A DNA stretch of 5,379 bases from Alphaproteobacteria bacterium (GTDB taxonomy: Bacteria > Pseudomonadota > Alphaproteobacteria > SMXP01). The translations under genes were made by a program, and so were the position numbers. The DNA is taken from contig JAJFIM010000298.1 of assembly GCA_021774995.1 (NCBI GenBank), positions 1-5,379 on the forward strand, in the 5' to 3' direction. Below the pieces are notes generated by a model. The model was not told the origin of the DNA. It searched no databases and worked only from the letters and a program-made list of their open reading frames with translations. Shown in pieces: positions 1 through 5,379 of this stretch. How positions within the stretch are numbered: the stretch's first letter is position 1; the number at the start of each line of letters is the position of its first letter.

Positions 1-1
1 G

Positions 2-928
2 ACCATGGCCGGCATTGTGCGCCAAGCGCTGGTCGGCGCGCCTCTCTCCTTGCGCCTGCATGTCGCCAATCAAGTGGCTTCGTGCGTTTTAGCCCCCTCC
101 GGGCTTGTTCTTTCGCTGGCGCAGGATCAAATTGAAGTCGCCGGTCCCATCCTCAAAAGCGACGTCATAATAAAACCCGAAGATCTGGCCATGCTCGCCC
201 TGACGCTGAGCGCCGATCACACATGTCTCATCGCCGGCAGAGAAGACCTTAATGCGCGCGCCGCTTCTTCTTTGATCACGCGGCAACACGAAGGCACGCT
301 GATCAATCTCGCCAACAACCACATGGCCGAGATCGATATTTCCGATTTGGCCAGGCTGGTCACGCTGTCGGCCCGCTATGTCGCATTGCAATTGCCCCTG
401 CTGCAACGCGGCGATCTTCCTCTCACGCTTATCCAACGCCTCTATGCAAACGGATCGGAGACGCTGCAAGATTTTATCCTCGAAATATTTGGCGAGGACG
501 CGGCCAAACCGATTATAGAATTTAATGTCGCCAATCTTGAAATCATCGATCTCAGCCCCCCTCCGCCAAGCGCAGACCAGATCGAGGCGCAAATAGACGC
601 CTTAGGCGGCCGCTTGCGTCCGGCCCTCCTTCTCAAAGCCCTGCACAAAAAAGACACGAATCTCTTCAAAGCGCTTTTGGCCCGCCTCACCGGCGTTACC
701 GTCGAAGACATGCGCGATGTGCTCTCCGAACATGGCGGCCCGCAATTGGCAAAGGCGTGCCTCGCCGTGGGACTCAGCCGGGCGACCTTCGAAACCCTCT
801 ATCTGGTCAATCGGGGCTTGCAAAACCTGCCCTTCATCATGCCGGAAGACGAGCGGCGGCAAGTTGATGAGATTTTTGCAAATTTATCGCAAAACCAGGC
901 TCTTACCGACCTGCGCCTGTGCGCTTGA
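2..928 (+). CDS. DUF2336 family protein, probably 5'-partial at window edge
   Basis: No function is established for this family to my knowledge; the proteins are predicted to be all-helical and repeat-like, and cytoplasmic because no signal peptide or membrane segment is visible. The frame is open to the left edge. The first ATG, at base 5, yields 307 residues, but family members are usually longer and carry sequence before the 'VRQAL' segment, so this ATG is probably internal. Family features, numbered from that ATG: 'LAQDQIEVAGPIL' (38-50), a helical stretch with 'EDLAMLAL' (59-66) and 'IAGREDL' (76-82), a proline-rich linker (PPPP, about 185-188), then a C-terminal domain opening with 'GRLRPALLLKAL' (202-213). 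The same landmarks occur in the - strand gene at the right end ('SDDDLVEII', 'IAGRPEI', 'GRLTPSLILRAI'), so the two are paralogs. It is followed by a candidate terminator and then moaA. Family assignment is fairly sure; the true start is not visible. Confidence 0.8.
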   Translation, partial: TMAGIVRQALVGAPLSLRLHVANQVASCVLAPSGLVLSLAQDQIEVAGPILKSDVIIKPEDLAMLALTLSADHTCLIAGREDLNARAASSLITRQHEGTLINLANNHMAEIDISDLARLVTLSARYVALQLPLLQRGDLPLTLIQRLYANGSETLQDFILEIFGEDAAKPIIEFNVANLEIIDLSPPPPSADQIEAQIDALGGRLRPALLLKALHKKDTNLFKALLARLTGVTVEDMRDVLSEHGGPQLAKACLAVGLSRATFETLYLVNRGLQNLPFIMPEDERRQVDEIFANLSQNQALTDLRLCA

Positions 929-938
929 GGTTTTTTTT
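910..938 (+). terminator. Candidate intrinsic terminator overlapping the DUF2336 stop codon
   Basis: A bulged hairpin pairs CCT (910-912) with AGG (928-930) and GCGC (913-916) with GCGC (921-924) around a CTGT loop. Bases 925-927 form the bulge. Eight T residues (931-938) follow directly. The order of stem then U-tract fits rho-independent termination on the + strand, and the hairpin contains most of the TGA stop. The stem is short (7 pairs, interrupted), so termination may be partial, and some read-through into moaA is possible. Confidence 0.45.
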
Positions 939-958
939 AGCCAAATCCTGATTCTTCC

Positions 959-967
959 TGCTAATGT
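959..967 (+). promoter_or_regulatory. Weak extended -10-like element just before moaA
   Basis: The sequence TG-C-TAATGT (TG at 959-960, hexamer 962-967) resembles an extended -10 box, matching the most conserved T, A and final T of TATAAT. It ends six bases before the moaA ATG, so transcription would begin at or very near the start codon, consistent with the lack of a Shine-Dalgarno sequence there. No recognisable -35 box lies at the right distance. This is a speculative call; moaA could instead be read from a promoter upstream of the DUF2336 gene. Confidence 0.2.
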
Positions 968-973
968 CCGGCC

Positions 974-2020
974 ATGTTGGACCGACCCCACCCACCATCA
1001 CATGATTTGAAAACCGCCTCACGGGCGCCGCTGACAGACCCCTTTGGGCGCTCCATCAGCTATTTGCGCATTTCCGTCACCGACCGGTGTGATTTCCGCT
1101 GCTCCTATTGCATGTCGGAACATATGACATTCCTTCCCAAGCCGGAAGTATTGTCATTGGAGGAATTGGACCGGCTGTGCACGGCGTTTGTGCGCAAGGG
1201 CGTGCGCAAAATTCGCATTACCGGCGGCGAGCCCCTGGTCAGGCGCGATATCACGTCCTTGTTCGCCAAACTTTCGCGCCATTTGGAATCAGGCGAACTA
1301 GAAGAACTGACCCTCACCACCAATGGCAGTCAGCTCGCGCGATTCGCCGACGACCTTTACGCGCACGGCGTCCGGCGCATCAATGTGTCGCTCGACACGC
1401 TTGATCCGCAAAAATTCAAAAGCCTGACGCGCCGGGGAGATCTGGAAAAAGTTCTGCACGGGATTGAGACCGCCCGGCGGGCTGGCCATCACATCAAAAT
1501 AAACACCGTGGCGCTTAAAGGGCTGAACGAAGACGAAATTCCGCACATCATTGAATGGGCGCACGATAAGGGCATGGACCTCACGCTGATTGAAACCATG
1601 CCTTTAGGGGAGGTTGATGGCGATCGGATGGATCACTATCTGCCCCTGCCTGGGATAAGGGACCGCCTTGAAGAACGCTGGACGTTATCGGATCTGGATT
1701 TAAACACGGGCGGCCCGGCCCGCTATGCGGATATTTCCGAAACCGGCGGCCGCATTGGATTCATCACGCCCCTTAGCCACAATTTTTGCGCCTCCTGCAA
1801 CCGCGTTCGCGTCACCTGCACCGGACGCATCTATATGTGCCTTGGCCAGGAGGCCTTTGTTGACTTAAAAGAGCCCTTAAGACAAGGCGCCTCCGACGCA
1901 GCGCTCAACACGGCAATCGAGCGGGCGATTGGGCGCAAACCCGAAGCTCATGATTTTACAATCGAGAAACGCCGTGCCGGCCCCGCCGTTTCCCGCCATA
2001 TGTCGGTCACCGGCGGATAA
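974..2020 (+). CDS. moaA: GTP 3',8-cyclase MoaA (molybdenum cofactor biosynthesis)
   Basis: This is a radical SAM enzyme that converts GTP to (8S)-3',8-cyclo-7,8-dihydro-GTP, which MoaC turns into cyclic pyranopterin monophosphate, the first intermediate of molybdopterin. It is cytosolic. All key elements of the 348-residue protein are visible: the N-terminal CxxxCxxC cluster (C39, C43, C46) for the SAM-binding [4Fe-4S] centre; 'TGGEPLVR' (83-90); 'TTNG' (115-118); 'SLDTL' (139-143); 'NTV' (177-179); and the C-terminal CxxC-13-C cluster (C272, C275, C289) that binds the second [4Fe-4S] and GTP, with the 'RVRVT' motif between. It ends in the family's conserved Gly-Gly tail. Length is normal. 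The ATG at 974 is the only sensible start, since the next in-frame Met lies beyond the first cluster; no clear ribosome binding site precedes it. It stands 45 bases after the DUF2336 gene and 36 before nadK. No other molybdopterin gene is in the window. Confidence 0.97.
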   Translation: MLDRPHPPSHDLKTASRAPLTDPFGRSISYLRISVTDRCDFRCSYCMSEHMTFLPKPEVLSLEELDRLCTAFVRKGVRKIRITGGEPLVRRDITSLFAKLSRHLESGELEELTLTTNGSQLARFADDLYAHGVRRINVSLDTLDPQKFKSLTRRGDLEKVLHGIETARRAGHHIKINTVALKGLNEDEIPHIIEWAHDKGMDLTLIETMPLGEVDGDRMDHYLPLPGIRDRLEERWTLSDLDLNTGGPARYADISETGGRIGFITPLSHNFCASCNRVRVTCTGRIYMCLGQEAFVDLKEPLRQGASDAALNTAIERAIGRKPEAHDFTIEKRRAGPAVSRHMSVTGG

Positions 2021-2056
2021 CATCCCCTTAGCGCTATTCAATAAGATTCCAGTCTC

Positions 2057-2824
2057 ATGAAATTCAACAAAATTTGCTGTCTGGCGAGCGACAACGCTGA
2101 AGCGCAACAGGCGCTGGCGGATCTCCAAAAACAATATGAATTCGTCTCCGCAAAAGACGCCGATGTGATCGTGGCTTTGGGCGGCGATGGGTTCATGTTG
2201 CAAACGCTCCACGAGAGCCTGCACGCCAAGACGCCCATCTACGGCATGAATTTAGGTTCAGTTGGCTTCCTTATGAACGAGTATCATAAAACCGGCTTGC
2301 AGGAACGTTTGGAAAAAGCGGAAGTCGCGCATATCCACCCCCTCTCCATGCGGGCCCTTACATCAGCGGGAGAAGAAAAAACGGCGCTGGCCATCAACGA
2401 AGTCTCTCTGTTGAGGGAAACCCGGCAAACGGCAAAACTGCGCATTTCCATTGACGGCAAAGTGCGTATGCAGGAACTGATCTGCGATGGGCTGATCGTG
2501 GCGACGCCCGCCGGCAGCACTGCCTATAATTTGTCGGCTTACGGCCCCATTATCCCCATAAACGCGGGCCTGTTGGCGGTCACCCCCATCAGCGCCTTCC
2601 GCCCAAGGCGCTGGCGCGGCGCGCTTTTGCCGCATGGCGCAGCCATCCAGATTGAGGTTTTGAACGCAAAAAAAAGACCCGTCAGCGCCGTTGCCGATCA
2701 TTCCGAGACCAGAGACGTCACCAATGTTTATGTCGAGGAAGATCGGTCGATCACCATAACCATGTTGTTTGACGAAGGGCACTCCCTGGAAGAACGCATC
2801 CTTGCAGAACAGTTCTCGCATTAG
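2057..2824 (+). CDS. nadK: NAD kinase
   Basis: This enzyme phosphorylates NAD to NADP using ATP or polyphosphate, and is the essential cytosolic source of NADP. The 255-residue protein is the short alphaproteobacterial form. Visible motifs: 'GGDG' (41-44) with the catalytic Asp at 43; 'NLGSVGFLMN' (64-73); the 'NE' pair (113-114) in 'AINEVSLLRE'; 'DG' (143-144) leading into 'TPAGSTAYNLSAYGPI' (149-164), the NAD-binding signature; 'TPISAFRPRRW' (175-185); and 'VADH' (211-214) near the end. Nothing essential is missing. The ATG at 2057 is preceded by only a weak purine stretch. A run of eight A residues (2668-2675) lies within codons 203-206, but the frame is intact across it because the conserved VADH follows. 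It lies 36 bases after moaA and its 3' end overlaps the next gene, suggesting one transcript. Confidence 0.96.
   Translation: MKFNKICCLASDNAEAQQALADLQKQYEFVSAKDADVIVALGGDGFMLQTLHESLHAKTPIYGMNLGSVGFLMNEYHKTGLQERLEKAEVAHIHPLSMRALTSAGEEKTALAINEVSLLRETRQTAKLRISIDGKVRMQELICDGLIVATPAGSTAYNLSAYGPIIPINAGLLAVTPISAFRPRRWRGALLPHGAAIQIEVLNAKKRPVSAVADHSETRDVTNVYVEEDRSITITMLFDEGHSLEERILAEQFSH
2788..2793 (+). promoter_or_regulatory. Ribosome binding site deciding a TTG start
   Basis: GGAAGA, lying inside the last codons of nadK, sits eight bases before a TTG at 2802. This is the best Shine-Dalgarno match near the beginning of the AbrB-family gene. The other in-frame TTG, at 2769, has no purine-rich sequence before it. 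The first in-frame ATG (2937) would remove the first membrane segment. Confidence 0.5.
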
Positions 2825-3872
2825 AAACTTTGCAAACAGCACGGCCGGGCGCGTTGCTCTTGCCATATCCCTAGGCGCGGCAGGCGGAATTGTTTTTGCC
2901 TGGACGGGTATTCCTCTTGCCTGGTTTCTCGGCGCCATGGCGGCCACCATGATTGCCGCATTCAGCGGCTTGCGGATTGAAATTCCTGACATTTTCAGAA
3001 CCGCCATGATCGCCGTGCTTGGCGTTATGATCGGCTCGGCCTTCACCGCTGAAATTGTCGCCGGCATGGTGGACTGGTGGCGCAGCTTGGTATTTCTCAC
3101 GTTTTTTATTATCGGCTTGACGGTAGTGGTCTATTTCTATTTCACAAAAATATGCGGCTTCGATTCAACCACGGCGTATTTTTCCGCCATGCCGGGCGGC
3201 CTTGCGCAAATGGCCGTTGTAGGGGGCGACAGCGGCGCCGATATGCGGCAAATCAGCCTTGTCCACATCACCCGCGTGATAACGGTCGTGACGATTATGC
3301 CATTGTATTTTCGATTCGCGGAAGGAATAACCATTAGCGCCCAATCCCTGGGCGCTGAATCCCTATTATTATTAAGCGGCGTTGACGGTTTTATTTTACT
3401 GGGTTGCGGCCTTGTCGGCGCCTTGGCGGGCAAGTTATTGCGCCTCCCCGCCTATGCATTGGTCGGCCCTATGATGGCCAGCATCGCCGTGCATTATCTG
3501 GGCTACAGCCACAGCGCGCCGCCCGGCCTCGTGATCTCCGCAGCGCAAGTGATCATCGGCGCTTCCATCGGATGCCGTTTTTCAGGCTTCGCCCTCGCCG
3601 CTATAAGAAAAACTCTCTTTGCCGGCTTCGGCGCCGGCTTGCTCATGACGGGAGCCGCCCTCATTGCCGCCCTGCTGGCCGCTCAACTTGTCGGCGTTGA
3701 GAGCGCCGCCCTCATGCTCGCCCTGGCGCCCGGCGGCGTCGCGGAAATGGGATTGATCGCCCTCTCTCTTGGGGTCAGCACAGCCTATGTGTCCAGCATG
3801 CACATTATTCGCATCGGCATGATTGTGGCGATTGCGCCGATTGTTTTTCCTCTGGTGATGAGGCGCCATTAA
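2802..3872 (+). CDS. AbrB-family integral membrane protein (putative transporter or regulator)
   Basis: This is a hydrophobic inner-membrane protein of the bacterial AbrB family (named after E. coli AbrB, often annotated as 'ammonia monooxygenase' by error and unrelated to the Bacillus AbrB regulator). Its substrate is not established. From TTG 2802 it has 356 residues, usual for the family, with about ten hydrophobic stretches from residue 17 to 353. It is an internal duplication: 'PGGLAQM' (131-137) with H155 and R158 is repeated as 'PGGVAEM' (310-316) with H334 and R337, a constant offset of 179 residues. The earlier segments 'PLAWFLGAM' (38-46) and 'PAYALVGPM' (216-224) also correspond. 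The start is uncertain: TTG 2802 has a GGAAGA ribosome site and overlaps nadK by 23 bases, while TTG 2769 would add 11 residues and a 56-base overlap. The overlap suggests translational coupling to nadK. Family call is confident; function is open. Confidence 0.88.
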   Translation: MQNSSRIRNFANSTAGRVALAISLGAAGGIVFAWTGIPLAWFLGAMAATMIAAFSGLRIEIPDIFRTAMIAVLGVMIGSAFTAEIVAGMVDWWRSLVFLTFFIIGLTVVVYFYFTKICGFDSTTAYFSAMPGGLAQMAVVGGDSGADMRQISLVHITRVITVVTIMPLYFRFAEGITISAQSLGAESLLLLSGVDGFILLGCGLVGALAGKLLRLPAYALVGPMMASIAVHYLGYSHSAPPGLVISAAQVIIGASIGCRFSGFALAAIRKTLFAGFGAGLLMTGAALIAALLAAQLVGVESAALMLALAPGGVAEMGLIALSLGVSTAYVSSMHIIRIGMIVAIAPIVFPLVMRRH

Positions 3873-3879
3873 GACGTGG

Positions 3880-3903
3880 AGGAGGCCTGAAAAAGCCCCT
3901 CCT
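3880..3903 (+). terminator. GC-rich hairpin after the AbrB-family gene, possible terminator
   Basis: AGGAGG (3880-3885) can pair with CCTCCT (3898-3903) over a 12-base A-rich loop; an alternative fold adds GGC (3884-3886) with GCC (3895-3897) and a small bulge. It begins eight bases after the stop codon. No T-run follows directly; the nearest T-rich stretch starts about 20 bases later (3924-3933). It may be a weak or factor-assisted terminator, or a 3'-end stabilising structure for the moaA-nadK-abrB message. Confidence 0.35.
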
Positions 3904-3991
3904 AAAGCGGATGCGGTAAGGTGGTTTCTTTTTAAACAAATGGAAAGAAGAACATTCCATACTTGAATTCAATCAATCTACCGTGAATGTT

Positions 3992-4020
3992 TACGACCTC
4001 ATTCCGTGCACACGCATAAT
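3992..4020 (+). promoter_or_regulatory. Weak promoter candidate for the HPt gene
   Basis: CATAAT (4015-4020) matches five of six bases of a -10 box. A -35 box at the expected distance is poor (around 3991-3997, TTACGAC). If used, transcription would start near 4027, leaving a short leader before the ATG at 4039 and excluding the upstream GTG at 4006 as a start. The rest of the gap from 3904 to 3990 is AT-richer than the genes and holds nothing else I can name. Confidence 0.22.
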
Positions 4021-4038
4021 TTGAAAGACAGCCTGGCG

Positions 4039-4539
4039 ATGACGGACAAAAAACCCCATAAGATCATATCCCCCTCCAACACATTGCAAGCTAAAGTTGG
4101 AATAGATCCCGCCGCCCTTCACCACCAGGCCGTGGAGCGCGCCAATCAGGCCTTGGAAGAACTCAAATCTGAATTCACGGAATGGATAAGCAAGGATTTA
4201 GAGAAACTGAAAGCCGCCCGCAATATTGTGCGTGATGACCCAAAATGCGCCAAAGCCATCGAAGATTTGAGAGTGTGCGTCCATGACCTCAAGGGTTTGG
4301 GAACGACTTACGGCTTTCCAATGGTAAGTCGGCTATCGGCGTCACTTTGCAGGCTTATTGAAAGTGTAGAGGAAAGCAAAGCGGCGACGGCCCTCCCCAT
4401 GACGCTCGTCGACAGTCACATCAACGCCATTCTCGCCGTCGTCAGTGAGGAAATTACAACTCAGGATGACGCGCGGTCAAAAGCGGTGGCTGAATCTCTG
4501 GAAGAAATGACGGCAAAACAGATCGCCGCGCTCTCATAA
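4039..4539 (+). CDS. Stand-alone HPt (histidine phosphotransfer) domain protein
   Basis: This is probably a phosphorelay intermediate that takes a phosphoryl group from a kinase receiver domain and passes it to a response regulator in the cytoplasm. The 166-residue protein has a single recognisable domain. The phospho-acceptor is H82 in 'HDLKGLG' (82-88), fitting the HPt pattern H-x-[hydrophobic]-[K/R]-G, followed by an amphipathic helix ('RLSASLCRLIE', 98-108) as expected for the second bundle helix. Ahead of it lie a polar tail with 'PSNTLQAKVG' (12-21) and a charged helix (about 25-60) that could form a coiled coil. The C-terminal 30 residues are charged and helical. An in-frame GTG at 4006 would add 11 residues (MHTHNLKDSLA), but the ATG gives the N-terminus typical of related proteins as I recall them. 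No kinase or response regulator is adjacent; the nearest neighbour is a convergent DUF2336 gene 14 bases away. Confidence 0.8.
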   Translation: MTDKKPHKIISPSNTLQAKVGIDPAALHHQAVERANQALEELKSEFTEWISKDLEKLKAARNIVRDDPKCAKAIEDLRVCVHDLKGLGTTYGFPMVSRLSASLCRLIESVEESKAATALPMTLVDSHINAILAVVSEEITTQDDARSKAVAESLEEMTAKQIAALS

Positions 4540-4553
4540 AATCGTACGCAACC

Positions 4554-5379
4554 TTAAGCGGCTTGTGAGCCATTATCGTGCTGCAGGCTTTTGATCAAAT
4601 ATTCAATATCATCCGTGTCGACGTCTTGATATTGCGTCAAAATCCGCTCCACCATCCGCGCCCGGAATCTTGTCCTGTCCTCATCAACGCCGTCGCGTTG
4701 CATTTCGCGATAGACATCAAGGGCAACGCGGTATGCAGGTAAATAAACATCCGGCAGATGCGAACGTTCGAATATGGATTTCAGGCCTAAAGGCCCGGTA
4801 TCGTGAATAAGGGTGGCGGCTTTTTCTTGCGGAACTTGCGCCAGAACAGACAGAGCCGCTTCAAAGAAGCGCACATCGCCGGTAAAGATAGCGCGCAAAA
4901 TAAGCGACGGCGTTAACCTGCCATTTGCATGGAGCTGGTTTGACAAAGCCAAAACATTCTCCGCGTTGGCCGCTTTTTCCACCAGATCAATGGTCGCGCG
5001 CTCCCGGCTTTCCTGAATGAGTTGATCAGCCTGCCCTTCGTTGAGCGCGTGCTCTTGCAAATAATTGCGCAACCGCCCGGAAACGAGCGTGATCAACTTT
5101 TCGGAAATTGTGATGGGCAGGTTCTCTCTATAGGCCAGCGCTTCCGTGACCTGATTTGAAGAACCATGGCGCTCTATCAGAGATTGGTATGTTTCATCGC
5201 TGATCTGTGCGCCTTCATTGCCGGCAAGCGTGGTAACGGCCTGCGTGTTATCGGTCTCAATGATCGCCTGTGCGACGCGGTTCGTGATTTCGGGGCGCCC
5301 CGCTATGGCGATTTGTTTTTGCTGACTGCCCACCGCGATGATTTCAACCAGATCGTCATCGCTGAGGACGGGGGAGGAT
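4554..5379 (-). CDS. DUF2336 family protein, 5'-partial at right window edge
   Basis: This is a second, divergent member of the DUF2336 family, function unknown, predicted helical and cytoplasmic. The C-terminal 274 or so residues are visible. A GTG at 5333-5331 could be mistaken for a start, but the frame stays open to the right edge, and the codons before it encode 'SPVLSDDDLVEIIA', a typical conserved segment of the family, so that GTG is an internal valine. Other landmarks, counting that valine as 1: 'QIAIAGRPEI' (7-16), 'ENLPITISEKLITLV' (70-84), 'GRLTPSLILRAIFTGD' (138-153), 'FFEAALSVLA' (156-165), and a charged C-terminal region rich in Arg and Asp ending in 'GSQAA'. Compared with the left-end paralog, at least 50 N-terminal residues lie outside the window. 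Its stop codon faces that of the HPt gene with only 14 bases between. Confidence 0.85.
   Translation of the reverse strand, partial: SSPVLSDDDLVEIIAVGSQQKQIAIAGRPEITNRVAQAIIETDNTQAVTTLAGNEGAQISDETYQSLIERHGSSNQVTEALAYRENLPITISEKLITLVSGRLRNYLQEHALNEGQADQLIQESRERATIDLVEKAANAENVLALSNQLHANGRLTPSLILRAIFTGDVRFFEAALSVLAQVPQEKAATLIHDTGPLGLKSIFERSHLPDVYLPAYRVALDVYREMQRDGVDEDRTRFRARMVERILTQYQDVDTDDIEYLIKSLQHDNGSQAA

Noticed and set aside
89..592. Long - strand open frame opposite the left DUF2336 gene, and a similar one opposite nadK and the AbrB-family gene (2363-3100).
   Set aside because: These are antisense shadows of confidently identified genes: composition is arginine-, glutamine- or alanine-rich with no recognisable domain, and they cross real gene boundaries.
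950..954. GATTC (CcrM-type GANTC methylation site) before moaA, and another at 2045-2049 before nadK.
   Set aside because: GANTC occurs at many places inside the coding regions of this window too, so its presence in the gaps is not informative.
2788..3872. Possible identity of the membrane protein as an ammonia monooxygenase.
   Set aside because: That name is a long-standing misannotation of the AbrB membrane family; no monooxygenase subunit features are present.
3940..3960. Inverted repeat ATGGAA-N9-TTCCAT in the gap before the HPt gene, a possible operator.
   Set aside because: Arms of six bases with a free choice of spacer are expected about once by chance in a gap of this size, and nothing ties it to a known regulator.
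3987..4019. Tiny ORF of 10 codons upstream of the HPt gene, a possible leader peptide.
   Set aside because: No ribosome binding site, no repeated regulatory codons and no attenuator structure around it.
4006..4038. GTG start giving an 11-residue longer HPt protein.
   Set aside because: No Shine-Dalgarno sequence, and the ATG at 4039 gives the N-terminus expected for related proteins. It cannot be fully excluded.

Overview
The window looks like an ordinary chromosomal segment from an alphaproteobacterium. The main clue is two separate proteins of the DUF2336 family, which is largely alphaproteobacterial. The NAD kinase is the short alphaproteobacterial type (255 residues), and the small HPt protein has the N-terminal 'PSNTLQAKVG' signature I associate with alphaproteobacterial HPt proteins. 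Base composition is moderately GC-rich by eye, without the extreme third-position bias of high-GC Caulobacter or Rhodospirillum. I cannot place the genus. No tRNA, rRNA, CRISPR array, insertion sequence or phage gene was seen.

Layout, left to right. (1) The C-terminal part of a DUF2336 protein (+ strand) whose reading frame is open at the left edge; a candidate intrinsic terminator overlaps its stop codon. (2) A + strand run of three housekeeping or transport genes: moaA (GTP 3',8-cyclase, first step of molybdenum cofactor synthesis), nadK (NAD kinase), and an AbrB-family membrane protein. The last overlaps the end of nadK and must start at a TTG codon. (3) A gap of about 165 bases with a GC-rich hairpin just after the AbrB-family gene and a weak promoter-like sequence before the next gene. 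(4) A stand-alone histidine phosphotransfer (HPt) protein, + strand. (5) Convergent with it, only 14 bases away tail to tail, a second DUF2336 gene on the - strand that runs off the right edge.

The genes fall into two themes. moaA, nadK and the AbrB-family gene are closely spaced and probably co-transcribed, but I see no direct biochemical link among them beyond general cofactor metabolism. The DUF2336 paralogs and the orphan HPt protein look like signalling or regulatory accessory components. The HPt protein has a clear phospho-acceptor histidine but no kinase or response regulator next to it, and DUF2336 has no established function that I know of. The HPt/DUF2336 neighbourhood is the part most worth a second look. 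Nothing here proves a new system: the rest is well-understood enzymology with a few interesting gene-boundary details (TTG start with overlap, a possible leaderless moaA, and a GTG near the right edge that is an internal codon, not a start).
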